Counted from the first letter of the stretch, positions 51,906 through 60,456 are shown. The stretch is DNA of 64,000 bases from an uncultured Bacteroidales bacterium (GCA_947168065.1 CAMVKH010000001.1:372001-436000); one strand, 5' to 3'. Numbers and translations: made by a program. The notes: generated by a model not told the origin, from the sequence alone.

Positions 51906-52388
51906 ATGAAACATATTATTCTTATCATTTGCTGTCTTGTGATCTCTGCTTGCAACGTTTCCAGGTATGCTTCGATTCAGAGAAATGGAACAATTGATGA
52001 CTATGAATTCTTTTATGTTGTTCCTACTAGTCAATTAACTGCCGGGGCGGGAATTGTTAGTGGAGGTCAATACGGTGTTTTCGGTGGATCATCTACAAAA
52101 AGTGTTAATCCAGCTGACATAATCAGTGGATACTTAATGAAGAAAGGGTTTCGTCGAACAATGGATGACATAATGCCAGAGAAAACGTTTATAGTCGCTT
52201 ATGGAGAAAGTGGCAGACATAGTATGGGACTGACTAGCTATGCTATTGAGATTACCTTACAGTTTATCGATGCTTCAACCGATAAAGTTATTATAACATC
52301 AACAGCAGCAGGTATTGGATCAACTGAAGCTGATGATATTAGAATAGCGACTCTAAATTGTTTGAAGAATATATTTGGAGAAAAATAA
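51906..52388 (+). CDS. Hypothetical lipoprotein
   Basis: 160 aa, start MKHIILIICCLVISAC with a clear lipobox ending at the Cys; the longer track ORF begins in the upstream gene. The mature part includes YEFFYVVPTSQLTAGAG and SYAIEITLQFIDASTDKVIITSTAAG, suggesting a small beta-rich domain of the type found in periplasmic lipoproteins of unknown function. AT-rich like its neighbours. A strong hairpin follows the gene (52423-52457). Confidence 0.65.
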   Translation: MKHIILIICCLVISACNVSRYASIQRNGTIDDYEFFYVVPTSQLTAGAGIVSGGQYGVFGGSSTKSVNPADIISGYLMKKGFRRTMDDIMPEKTFIVAYGESGRHSMGLTSYAIEITLQFIDASTDKVIITSTAAGIGSTEADDIRIATLNCLKNIFGEK

Positions 52389-52422
52389 CGCTGTCCAAAC
52401 AGTGATAGCGGACGCAATAAAT

Positions 52423-52457
52423 GGGCAAGATCTCATGTCGATGTTGAGACCTTGCCC
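52423..52457. terminator. Hairpin between lipoprotein gene and pseudogene
   Basis: GGGCAAG (52423-52429) pairs with CTTGCCC (52451-52457), with an inner CTCA/TGAG pairing. It separates convergent features and may terminate in both directions; no long T tract is seen. Confidence 0.5.
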
Positions 52458-52482
52458 GATGTTATTCGGCAAGATGTCTGAA

Positions 52483-52950
52483 CTACATCCCCAGGCCGCC
52501 ATAGGAGAAGGCAGCGGAGAAGTGATAGTTCAGGGTCCGGGTCGGAACGCCCTTGTAAACAGATTGGAGTGTCTGGCCGGACTACTCAACCGCCTTCAGG
52601 CGGACCTTGGCCAGCAGATTGTCGTCGAAGGCTGTGTCGATGCGGAATGCATATTCGCCGGAATGGTGTGCAAAGCCAACCGGGAAGGAGAAGGTATGTA
52701 CGACGAGTTTTGACTTGTGGATAGTCTTGAGTTCACCACGGGGAGCGACCGTCATGCATTTGCCGTTGTCATACACGCGGGCTCTCATTTCAATAATGTT
52801 GAGTAAGAATTCGCTGTTGAGCGCCTTATTCTACATATCCATCATCTGGGCGGTGGGCATATAGACACCCCAGCCGAAATAGTTGAGTGTTTCAAAGGTA
52901 ATAGGCTCTTTACCGAACGAAAGATCGATCCAAAGACGCTTTTCTCGTCA
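52483..52950 (-). pseudogene. Decayed gene fragment with in-frame stops
   Basis: The minus strand gives one long readable protein-like frame: IDLSFGKEPITFETLNYFGWGV, then a TAG after MMDM, then NKALNSEFLLNIIEMRARV and KLVVHTFSFPVGFAHHSGEYAF, a second TAG after LKAVE, and an end at YHFSAAFSYGGLGM. Only the middle part appears in the ORF track (52582-52788). The beginning is missing at the junction with the symporter gene. I do not recognise the family; the aromatic strands and final residues suggest an envelope protein. Two stops and the lost 5' end argue for a pseudogene. Confidence 0.6.
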
Positions 52951-54204
52951 GATCGTCAACTGTTCTCCTTCGCTGTGGGCGATGATGACCGCACCGCAGG
53001 TGTCACCGTAGGAATTGATGCAGGTGCGGGGCATGTCGCAGATCTGTTCGACGGCCAGCACCATGCCGATGCCTTCGAGCGGAAGGCCGACGGCCGACAG
53101 CACGATGGCCAGCATCACCATGCCTGCCATCGGAATGCCCGCCGCACCGATGGCTGCCAGCAGCGCCGTGAAGACGATCATAATCTGCTGGGCCAGCGTC
53201 AGGTCGATGCCATAGGCCTGGGCGATGAAGATGGCGGCGACGCACTCGTACAATGCCGTACCGTTCATATTAATCGTGCTGCCCAAAGGGAGGACGAAAC
53301 TGGCGATCTTGTTCGAGATGCCGCATTTCTCCTGCGAATCCCGGATATTGATGGGCAGGGCTGCGCCGGAAGAGCAGGTGGAGAAAGCTGTGAGGATGCC
53401 GGTGGACATCTTGGAAATGTGCCGCCAGGGGTTCTGCTTGCCGAGCGTCCGCACCAGCAGCGGCAGCACGACACCGCCCTGGATGAGCAGCCCGCCCCAG
53501 ACTACCAGCACGAATACACCGAGGCTCCCGGCCATGGCCAGCAGCGCCTTCGGATTATCGGCCTGTTTGCCCACGACATTGGCCACGATGGCGAACACGC
53601 CGTACGGAGCCAGCCGGATGATGAACATCGTAATCTTCATGATCACCTCGAAGACGGCCTCGAACAGGTTCTTCAGCGTGCCCGCATGCTTGATCTCCAC
53701 CTTGTTCATGAACAGGCCGAAGATCACGGCGAAGAAGATGATGGGCAGCAGGTCGCCTTTGGCCATGGCTTCGAAAATATTGGCCGGGACGATGTTCACG
53801 ATCTGGTCGATGAACGACACCTGCTGCGAACTGACTGTAGCCACTTCCTCAGTCAGGTTGAGGCTGGCGCCCACCCCGGGTTTGACGAGGTTGACCAGCA
53901 GCAGGCCGATGGTGGCCGCAATCAGCGTGGTCCCGATGTAATAGAGGATGGTCTTTCCGGCGATGCGCCCCAGGGCCGTTGAATCGCCCATGCCGGCTAC
54001 TCCCAGCGCAATGGAAGTGAAAACCAGCGGGATGACGATCATGCGCAGGCCGCGCAGGAAGATGTCGCCGGCCCATTTGATGTATTTGGCCCAGTTCTCG
54101 TAGGGTGTGATCTTGCACAGTACGATGCCGGCCACGATACCCAGGCCGATGCCGATCAGGATCTGCCAGTGCAGGGCCAGGCCTTTTTTCTTCTCGTTCG
54201 CCAT
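52948..54204 (-). CDS. Dicarboxylate/amino acid:cation symporter (DAACS family)
   Basis: 418 aa glutamate-transporter-fold protein with N-terminal helices (WQILIGIGLGIVAGIVL). The serine-rich hairpin is STCSSGAALP, and the NMNGTALYE motif stands in the NMDGT position that coordinates cation and substrate. It would import C4-dicarboxylates or acidic amino acids with Na+ or H+. The gene is 7 bp downstream of malQ, so the two are likely co-transcribed. The C-terminus (CGAVIIAHSEGEQLTI) is complete. Confidence 0.93.
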   Translation of the reverse strand: MANEKKKGLALHWQILIGIGLGIVAGIVLCKITPYENWAKYIKWAGDIFLRGLRMIVIPLVFTSIALGVAGMGDSTALGRIAGKTILYYIGTTLIAATIGLLLVNLVKPGVGASLNLTEEVATVSSQQVSFIDQIVNIVPANIFEAMAKGDLLPIIFFAVIFGLFMNKVEIKHAGTLKNLFEAVFEVIMKITMFIIRLAPYGVFAIVANVVGKQADNPKALLAMAGSLGVFVLVVWGGLLIQGGVVLPLLVRTLGKQNPWRHISKMSTGILTAFSTCSSGAALPINIRDSQEKCGISNKIASFVLPLGSTINMNGTALYECVAAIFIAQAYGIDLTLAQQIMIVFTALLAAIGAAGIPMAGMVMLAIVLSAVGLPLEGIGMVLAVEQICDMPRTCINSYGDTCGAVIIAHSEGEQLTI

Positions 54205-54211
54205 AGCAGGA

Positions 54212-56245
54212 TCATGCTTTGCGTCCGCTTTGGGCGATCATTGCTGCAACCTTCTCGTTGAATGCCTCGTTGCCGATCATCTCTTCGAGCGTCACGTGCA
54301 TCCGCCAGCGCCAGTAATGCTTCGGATTGGCCGGGATGTTGATGCGCTCGCCGGGGATGTCTTCCACGCGGAGGGATGGCTCGAGGGAGAACCAGTCCTG
54401 CAGCGGCAGGATGGTGAGCATGGACGGGGAATAGAGGTGCTCGGCGATGATCCACCGGCAGGTTTCCACCGGGCAGTCTTCGCCGTCGTGGTTTTCACCC
54501 CACCAGCCGCGGAGCGTGCTGGTGTCGTGCGAGCCCGTGGTGCAGACGCTCATGTAGGGATATTCGGCGGGATTGCCGAGCATCTGTTTGGGATCTTTGG
54601 GCATACGCTGGACTTCGAGCGAGAGGATGTGCAGATCCGACAGCACCTGCGGCACGCAGGCCGGAATCATGCCCAGGTCTTCGGCACAAGTGAGCATGTT
54701 GGTGGCACCGATCAGAACAGGCAGCTTGCGCATGGCCTGCTCGCGCCAGAAATCGGTATTGCGGTGGTAGAAGAACTCGTCGTAGAGGTGGTTGTAGGCA
54801 TCTTTCTCCCACTGTTGCAGGTCGTTGTAGCTTCGGGTATATTGGGCGCTGATGCGGGGATGCCAAAGCCCCTTGTGGACGGGATCCTCGAGGAAGAGCA
54901 CTTCCCGCGGATCGTCATCCGCATAGGGACGGGCGTGCCGCCGCTCGTCGAAGTGGAAGCCGCGCCATTGCAGGTCCTCCAGGGAATAGGGCAGAGCCGG
55001 GCTGAAATGGCCCATCAGGCCGGATTTGTAAGGCACGGGGATCTCCCAGATGCGGAAGAAACCCAGCACGTGGTCGATCCGGTAAGCGTCAAAGTACTCG
55101 GCCATCTTGCGGAAACGGCGCTTCCACCAGGCGTAGCCGTCCTGCGCCATCCGGTCCCAGTTGTAGGTCGGGAAGCCCCAGTTCTGGCCGTCGGCCGCGA
55201 ACGCGTCCGGCGGGGCGCCGGCCTGTTCTCCCATGTTGAAATACTCGGGTTCGGCCCAGGCCTCGACACTGTGAGGCGTGATGCCGATGGGGATATCGCC
55301 CTTGAGCGCAATGCCTTTCGAGCGGGCATAGGCGTGGGCGTCGCGGAGCTGCCGGTCGAGGTGATATTGCAGGAAGATGTAGTAGTCCATCTCGGGCTTG
55401 GCCTCTCCGGCATAGAAACGGGCCACGGCGCCGGCATTGTATTTCTTGAAAGTCTTCCACTTGCTGAAATCGGCGGTGCCGTAGCGGTCGCGGAGCACGC
55501 AGAAGGCAGCATAGGGCAGCAGCCAGTCTTTGTTCGATTCGAAGAACTCCTTGAAAGCACGGCTGCTCATCATGCGGGTGCCCTTCTGTGCGAAGATGGC
55601 ACGGGCATACCGGTCTTTCAGATGGAACACCTGTTCGTAGTCAAGTTGCGGGAGGGCATTGAGCCGGGCGGCCTCTTCTTCGAAGGCAGCCTGTGCCTCC
55701 TTGTTGCGCAGCGGGCCGATGTCCTGCAGGTTCAGGTAGATGGGATGCAGGGCCATGATGGTGATGCCGCCGTACGGGTAGGAATCGGTCCAGGTCTTGG
55801 TGGAAGTGGTGTCGTTGACCGGAAGCAGCTGGAGCAGGGCCTGTCCGGTGGCTGCGGCCCAGTCGACCATCAGTTTGATGTCGGCGAAGTCGCCGATGCC
55901 GGCACTGCGGCGGCTGCGGAGCGAGAACACGGGGATGGCCGTTCCGGCATAGCGGGGATGCTGGTCGGGGAAGGTCGTCTCGGTGACGGCATAGGGGTCG
56001 GTCCGGTTGAAGCAGGTCTCCCAGACGACGGAGCCGTCCGCCTTGCGGCAGATGAACTTATATTCGAAATGGGACGGAAGGAGCGCCTTGTCCAGCTCGA
56101 TACTCCAGATAATACCCTGGGTCACGGTCATGGGAAGGGCCTTCTCGGGATTCCACGCGCCCAGCGCGGGACAGCTGCCTATGAGCAGGATCTGCTCGCC
56201 ATGCAGCATCCACGGTCCGATGGTTTTGATGGTCAGTGTTTCCAT
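54212..56245 (-). CDS. malQ: 4-alpha-glucanotransferase (GH77) with N-terminal CBM20
   Basis: 677 aa. Residues about 1-110 form a starch-binding CBM20-type domain (GSCPALGAWNPEKALPM). The GH77 barrel follows with YPYGGITIMALHPIYLNL, the nucleophile Asp in AYRIDHVLGFFR, the acid/base Glu in CAEDLGMIP and the Asp in GSHDTSTLRG. It disproportionates maltodextrins, releasing glucose, and completes the cytoplasmic end of the starch pathway. From memory, many Bacteroidetes MalQ proteins carry two CBM20 modules; only one is visible here. A minus-strand -7 box lies 19 nt upstream. Confidence 0.93.
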   Translation of the reverse strand: METLTIKTIGPWMLHGEQILLIGSCPALGAWNPEKALPMTVTQGIIWSIELDKALLPSHFEYKFICRKADGSVVWETCFNRTDPYAVTETTFPDQHPRYAGTAIPVFSLRSRRSAGIGDFADIKLMVDWAAATGQALLQLLPVNDTTSTKTWTDSYPYGGITIMALHPIYLNLQDIGPLRNKEAQAAFEEEAARLNALPQLDYEQVFHLKDRYARAIFAQKGTRMMSSRAFKEFFESNKDWLLPYAAFCVLRDRYGTADFSKWKTFKKYNAGAVARFYAGEAKPEMDYYIFLQYHLDRQLRDAHAYARSKGIALKGDIPIGITPHSVEAWAEPEYFNMGEQAGAPPDAFAADGQNWGFPTYNWDRMAQDGYAWWKRRFRKMAEYFDAYRIDHVLGFFRIWEIPVPYKSGLMGHFSPALPYSLEDLQWRGFHFDERRHARPYADDDPREVLFLEDPVHKGLWHPRISAQYTRSYNDLQQWEKDAYNHLYDEFFYHRNTDFWREQAMRKLPVLIGATNMLTCAEDLGMIPACVPQVLSDLHILSLEVQRMPKDPKQMLGNPAEYPYMSVCTTGSHDTSTLRGWWGENHDGEDCPVETCRWIIAEHLYSPSMLTILPLQDWFSLEPSLRVEDIPGERINIPANPKHYWRWRMHVTLEEMIGNEAFNEKVAAMIAQSGRKA

Positions 56246-56264
56246 ATCGTGTCATTCAATCATT

Positions 56265-56293
56265 CAAAGATAATGAAAAAATTCATACATTTG
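56265..56293. promoter_or_regulatory. Divergent promoters for malQ and radA
   Basis: Minus: TATCTTTG at 56265-56272, 19 nt before the malQ ATG. Plus: TACATTTG at 56286-56293, only 4 nt before the radA ATG, predicting a leaderless radA mRNA. The -33 elements are unclear. Confidence 0.5.
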
Positions 56294-56297
56294 TCGT

Positions 56298-57707
56298 ATG
56301 GCAACGAAGATTAAGACGGTATGGTACTGCACCTCGTGCGGGAACGAAAGCCCGAAGTGGATGGGACGCTGTCCTGCCTGTGGGGAATGGAATACGATGG
56401 TGGAGGAACCGAAAGCGGCCCGTGCCGGTGCGGGCGGGGGCGGAAAGACGACTTCCCGCTCGCGGGCATACATTGACGCTTCCGACGCCCGGCCGCAACG
56501 GCTCCGTGAGATCGACCTCTCGCACGACAACCGGTTTTCCATCGGCATCGGGGAGCTCGACCGCGTGCTCGGCGGCGGGATGGTCGCCGGAAGCATGATC
56601 CTCATCGGCGGCGAGCCCGGTATCGGCAAATCGACCCTCTCCCTGCAGATTCCGCTCTGCTGCAAGGACTTGAAAACCCTCTATGTCTCCGGTGAGGAAA
56701 GTCCCAAGCAGATCAAGCTCCGCGCAGAGCGCCTCGGCGGCAGCGAAGACGACTGCTTTGTCCTCAGCGAAACCGTTCTCGAGAACATCCTCTCCCAGGC
56801 CCGGGAGATCCAGCCCGCCCTGCTGATCGTCGACTCCATCCAGACCATCTACAGTGAGGCGCTCGACTCCTCCGCGGGCAGCGTGTCCCAGGTACGGGAG
56901 TGCGCCTCATCGCTGCTGCGCTACGCCAAGGAGACGGGTACGCCCGTCATCCTGATCGGCCACATCACCAAGGACGGAACGCTCGCCGGTCCGAAGGTCC
57001 TTGAACACATCGTCGACGTGGTCCTGCAGTTCGAAGGCGACACGAAAGGTGCCTACCGCATCCTGCGCAGCATCAAGAACCGTTTCGGATCGACCGACGA
57101 GCTGGCTGTCTTCGAAATGACCGGCGCGGGACTGCGGGAAGTGCGCAACCCTTCCGAAATCCTCATCCCGATGCATCAGGACGACCTTTCGGGCATTGCC
57201 ATCGCCGCCATGATGGACGGAACGCGTCCGTTCCTGATCGAGATCCAGGCACTGGTGAGCACCGCTGCCTACGGTACGCCCCAGCGCTCGGCCACGGGCT
57301 TCGACGGCCGCCGGCTCAACATGCTGCTGGCCGTGCTCGAGAAGCGCGCCGGCTTCAAGCTGGCCGCCAAGGATGTATTCCTGAATATCGCCGGCGGCCT
57401 CCGGGTGGCCGACCCGGCCTGCGACCTGGCCATTGTGGCCTCCATTCTCTCGTCCAACTTCGACCTGTATATCTCGCCGAAAGTCTGCTTCGCCGCCGAA
57501 GTGGGCCTGAGTGGGGAAATCCGCCCTGTCTGCCAGGTTGAGCGCCGCATCGCCGAGGCCGAAAAGCTCGGTTTCGAGCAGATCTACATCTCTTCTTTCA
57601 ACAAGGAATCCTCCTTCGCCAAGCGTACGAAATCGGCCGACGGCCGCGGCATCACCGTCACGCCCGTAGACGACATCGCTGCCCTCTGCCGGAAGCTGTT
57701 CCAATAG
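56298..57707 (+). CDS. radA: DNA repair protein RadA/Sms
   Basis: 469 aa, full length. The N-terminal zinc finger is WYCTSCGNESPKWMGRCPACGEW. The RecA-like ATPase follows with Walker A GEPGIGKST, the RadA-specific KNRFG motif in SIKNRFGSTDE, and a C-terminal Lon-protease-like domain. It helps branch migration in recombination. It is followed 13 bp later by the PqiA-like gene. Confidence 0.96.
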   Translation: MATKIKTVWYCTSCGNESPKWMGRCPACGEWNTMVEEPKAARAGAGGGGKTTSRSRAYIDASDARPQRLREIDLSHDNRFSIGIGELDRVLGGGMVAGSMILIGGEPGIGKSTLSLQIPLCCKDLKTLYVSGEESPKQIKLRAERLGGSEDDCFVLSETVLENILSQAREIQPALLIVDSIQTIYSEALDSSAGSVSQVRECASSLLRYAKETGTPVILIGHITKDGTLAGPKVLEHIVDVVLQFEGDTKGAYRILRSIKNRFGSTDELAVFEMTGAGLREVRNPSEILIPMHQDDLSGIAIAAMMDGTRPFLIEIQALVSTAAYGTPQRSATGFDGRRLNMLLAVLEKRAGFKLAAKDVFLNIAGGLRVADPACDLAIVASILSSNFDLYISPKVCFAAEVGLSGEIRPVCQVERRIAEAEKLGFEQIYISSFNKESSFAKRTKSADGRGITVTPVDDIAALCRKLFQ

Positions 57708-57720
57708 CCGACTGACGCCC

Positions 57721-58224
57721 ATGGAAGTCCTGCCCGTCAAACAGCACAGGTCCCTTCAGACCCGCGAATACGTGGCGCTGGCCTTCCTGGCCGCCTCCGT
57801 TACGTTCTACATCCTGGGACTCTGCTATCCCCTGATGTCCACCAAATACCAGGTATTGGGCTTCCAGATCCGGAGCCAGGAAGTCACGCTGTTCGATTCG
57901 GTCCGGATGTTCTGGGAGAGCAGCGACTACCTGATTTCGGGCATCATCCTGATCTTCACGTTCGTCTTTCCCGTCCTCAAATACATCGAGCTGGGGCTCA
58001 GGCTGGCCACAGGCCGGCAGTTCCTCAAACTGCAGTCGGTGGACAAATGGAACATGATCGACGTGTTCCTCGTCGCCATGCTGCTGCTCAATTTCAAGAT
58101 GAACTCGCGCTTTATCGTCATGCGCCTCGAAATGGGCACCAACTTCATCGCCCTGGCCGTCCTCACCCGTCTGGTCACCATCCTCCTGCTCGACCGCGCT
58201 GCCAAACGCATCTCCCAGCCATAA
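57721..58224 (+). CDS. PqiA-family membrane protein
   Basis: 167 aa with four membrane segments: VALAFLAASVTFYILGLCYPL, YLISGIILIFTFVFPVLKYIEL, MIDVFLVAMLLLNF and FIALAVLTRLVTILLL. The pattern YPLMSTKYQVLGF and the VFPVLKY and WNMIDVF phrases match one PqiA domain. PqiA proteins take part in envelope lipid transport with MCE proteins in Proteobacteria; a single-domain version in Bacteroidetes is of unclear role. The stop codon lies inside the 85-bp repeat at 58219. Confidence 0.78.
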   Translation: MEVLPVKQHRSLQTREYVALAFLAASVTFYILGLCYPLMSTKYQVLGFQIRSQEVTLFDSVRMFWESSDYLISGIILIFTFVFPVLKYIELGLRLATGRQFLKLQSVDKWNMIDVFLVAMLLLNFKMNSRFIVMRLEMGTNFIALAVLTRLVTILLLDRAAKRISQP

Positions 58225-58303
58225 AAACCGGCCGTTTCTATGGCCGACCCTGCTGAAAACATCCTCCCGGCCATGAATTCAATGCGTTTTCATGGCCGGG
58301 AGG
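58219..58303. repeat. 85-bp REP-type repeat, left copy
   Basis: 83 of 85 positions match the copy at 59347-59431. It holds a small CGGCC/GGCCG hairpin and a large hairpin, CCTCCCGGCCATGAA pairing perfectly with TTCATGGCCGGGAGG (15 bp). It starts CCATAA, which provides the stop codon of the PqiA-like gene. Confidence 0.92.
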
Positions 58304-58322
58304 GGTTTTACGTCAAATAGTA

Positions 58323-58354
58323 TTTGCAAAACGACCTTCTGCGATGTATATTTG
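58323..58354 (+). promoter_or_regulatory. Promoter of the RAYT transposase
   Basis: TTTG (58323-58326), 20 nt, TATATTTG (58347-58354). An AAGGAG ribosome-binding site lies just before the ATG at 58402. Confidence 0.6.
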
Positions 58355-58401
58355 TTGTATCCATAGCCTCGGTGGCGTTGGAGATAGATGTGAAAAGGAG
58401 T

Positions 58402-59352
58402 ATGGCTAAGGAACATTCTTTTTTTGAGAAGGAGGAACGCTGCAGACGGGTCTTCGAATGGACATTGCACAAATATGGTGGTGTGTGGCACTTGTGCACA
58501 CCCGGTCAAAAACAGACTGTCATTTTCATTGATCCGAAAGACTATATCTACGCAATGACACTTGTGGCAATGTGTGCCCACGATTGTCCGGGCATCAAGA
58601 TCATCACTTTCGAATTGATGAGCAATCATGTGCATTTTATCATTTGCGGCAGCAAAAAAGAGGTATTGACTTTCTTTGACTTATTCAAAAAGCGTTTACA
58701 GCGTTATCTGTCATCTAACGGCAAGACCGTCGACCTTTCTAACTTCGATTGTGAGGAGCCACATCCCATCGATAACCTGGAATCGCTACGAAACCAGATT
58801 GCTTATACGAACCGCAATAACTTTGTGGTGGATCCGGACCAACTTCCATTCGGATATCCCTATGGTGCGAACAGTTATTACTTCCTGCCGATTGCCAAAG
58901 AACGGCAGCATGGCCGTTTCGGGGAATTGAGTATTCTCAAGAAAAGACAATTCGTCCACTCAAAACAGATCGATTATCCTGACACCTTTACAATCGTCGA
59001 TGGTTATTTCTCCCCGATGAATTACTGTCGGCTGGATATCGGAGAAGGGGTGTTCCGAGATGCCCGCCACTATTTCCACAAGCTTTCTAAAGGGGTGGAA
59101 TCCTATCGGGATATTGCCGTCATGCTGGGTGATGCAGTTTTCTACACCGATGAAGAATTGTTCGACATTATCAAGCAGTATTGCCATGAGAAGCATGGCG
59201 GCCAGCGGGCATCCCTCCTGGGATGGAATGAGAAGATGGAACTCGCCAGGATGCTTCATTTCGATTACAACGCCGACAACGCCAAGATTGCACGCCTAAT
59301 CAAACTGCCCGTCGAAACACTCAACGAACTATTTCCCTCTTCCCGGCCATAA
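58402..59352 (+). CDS. REP-associated tyrosine transposase (RAYT, IS200/Y1-like)
   Basis: 316 aa from the ATG at 58402, which has an AAGGAG site; the track ORF uses a TTG at 58324 inside the promoter. The HuH motif is HVH (76-78) in ELMSNHVHFIICG, and the candidate catalytic Tyr is Tyr135 in NQIAYTNRN. The C-terminal part contains a helix-rich region (LARMLHFDYNADNAKIARLI) that may bind DNA. RAYTs are single-copy transposase relatives that act on REP palindromes. The gene is flanked by two near-identical REP-bearing repeats, and its stop codon lies in the right one. Lower GC than neighbours, so probably acquired. Confidence 0.85.
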   Translation: MAKEHSFFEKEERCRRVFEWTLHKYGGVWHLCTPGQKQTVIFIDPKDYIYAMTLVAMCAHDCPGIKIITFELMSNHVHFIICGSKKEVLTFFDLFKKRLQRYLSSNGKTVDLSNFDCEEPHPIDNLESLRNQIAYTNRNNFVVDPDQLPFGYPYGANSYYFLPIAKERQHGRFGELSILKKRQFVHSKQIDYPDTFTIVDGYFSPMNYCRLDIGEGVFRDARHYFHKLSKGVESYRDIAVMLGDAVFYTDEELFDIIKQYCHEKHGGQRASLLGWNEKMELARMLHFDYNADNAKIARLIKLPVETLNELFPSSRP

Positions 59353-59431
59353 AAACCGGCCGTTTTTATGGCCGACCCTGCTGAAAACACCCTCCCGGCC
59401 ATGAATTCAATGCGTTTTCATGGCCGGGAGG
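59347..59431. repeat. 85-bp REP-type repeat, right copy
   Basis: Same structure as the copy at 58219. It starts CCATAA, giving the stop codon of the transposase gene. The large 15-bp hairpin ends at 59431. Confidence 0.92.
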
Positions 59432-59474
59432 TTTGCGTGGGATTCTTCGACGTGGAAACGGAGGATGTGGGCTG

Positions 59475-60431
59475 TCAGCGGATGACGAAGCGGTCGCGGC
59501 CTGTGATGTCGGCGACGACGCGGGAGCCGGGAAAGAGGGCGGCCACGTCGGAGCCGAATCGCTCGTTGATTTCCAGATAAAGATGGCCGTCGGGGCGCAG
59601 GAGGACATCGGCCCAGCGTGCGATGGCCCGATAGAAGCGCAGCGGATCGTCGTCGGGGACGAAGAGGGCCTCGGCGGGTTCAAAGTCAAGGACATTCGGC
59701 CGCATCGCGGCGCGCTCGCTGTTGCAGATATAAGGCGGATTCGATACGATAACATCGAATTTCGGCAGTCCGGCCGGCGGAGCCGCCAGCACGTCGGCCG
59801 AGAAAAAGATCGGCTTGGCTCCCCGAAGTTTGATGCGCTGCCGGCAGGCATAACGCAGGGCAGCGTCCGACAGATCGCAACCATAGACCATCGCCTCGGG
59901 AAACTCCGCCGCCAACGACCAGGCGATACATCCCGAGCCGGTGCACAGATCGAGGATACTGAACGGGCTGTCGTCGTCGGCCTCGAGATGCCCGGTCGAG
60001 CCGGGCACGACGGAAGAAGTCGAGCCGGGCACGGCGGAATCGTCGTCGGCATAGAGGTCGTCGATGATGCGGGAGACCAGTTCCTCCGTTTCCGGCCGGG
60101 GAATCAGACACCCCTCGCCCACTTTGAAACGGTGGCCGCAGAACTCCGTGAAGCCCAGCACATACTGTAGCGGACGGCCGGTCGAGAGCTCTTCGAGCGC
60201 CGCCAGGATGTCAGATTCCCGGTCAAGCCGGGAATGACGAACGGAGTCAAGCTGGAAATGACGGGAGTCAGTAGCGGAGGCTAACGGCATATCCGGTTCG
60301 GAAACATACTTATAAGAAGGTATGTCACAATAGTGCTCCAACAGCCGGAAAGCCATGGCCTTGGCCTCCGCCTCCGGATACAGGGACGACAGCCGGTCAA
60401 TACAGAGATGGACGAATGCTGCTATTGTCAT
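59475..60431 (-). CDS. prmC: Release factor glutamine methyltransferase with two in-frame insertions
   Basis: 318 aa. PrmC/HemK methylates the GGQ glutamine of release factors. The N-terminal helical domain leads to RPLQYVLGFTEFCGHRF and IPRPETEELV, then motif I DLCTGSGCIA and the catalytic NPPY (231-234) in VIVSNPPYICNSERA. Two stretches are foreign to the family. Residues about 50-73 (ASATDSRHFQLDSVRHSRLD) are encoded by a palindrome at 60211-60236 and its tail. Residues 128-150 (VPGSTSSVVPGSTGHLE) are encoded by a 69-bp insertion bounded by an 11-bp direct repeat. Both keep frame, so the enzyme is probably still made. Confidence 0.88.
   Translation of the reverse strand: MTIAAFVHLCIDRLSSLYPEAEAKAMAFRLLEHYCDIPSYKYVSEPDMPLASATDSRHFQLDSVRHSRLDRESDILAALEELSTGRPLQYVLGFTEFCGHRFKVGEGCLIPRPETEELVSRIIDDLYADDDSAVPGSTSSVVPGSTGHLEADDDSPFSILDLCTGSGCIAWSLAAEFPEAMVYGCDLSDAALRYACRQRIKLRGAKPIFFSADVLAAPPAGLPKFDVIVSNPPYICNSERAAMRPNVLDFEPAEALFVPDDDPLRFYRAIARWADVLLRPDGHLYLEINERFGSDVAALFPGSRVVADITGRDRFVIR
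59971..60050. repeat. REP-like insertion in prmC with 11-bp flanking direct repeats
   Basis: TCGTCGTCGGC occurs at 59971-59981 and again at 60040-60050. Between them lie TGCCCGG (59989-59995) and CCGGGCA (60001-60007), plus a second partial copy of TCGAGCCGGGCAC. The insert plus one direct repeat is 69 bp, 23 codons. Confidence 0.8.
60211..60290. repeat. REP-like palindrome and tail in prmC
   Basis: ATTCCCGG (60215-60222), loop TCAAG, CCGGGAAT (60228-60235) is a perfect 8-bp stem. The tail to about 60290 carries CATTTCCAGC and GCCTCCGCTA (complement strand), resembling the 3' part of the 114-bp unit at 12561. Confidence 0.7.
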
Positions 60432-60456
60432 AAGGTTCTGCCGCGTCGTCGGGGCC

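Noticed and set aside
52375-52713. 112-aa plus-strand ORF
   Set aside because: It overlaps the readable minus-strand pseudogene frame and the hairpin at 52423; no protein-like features.
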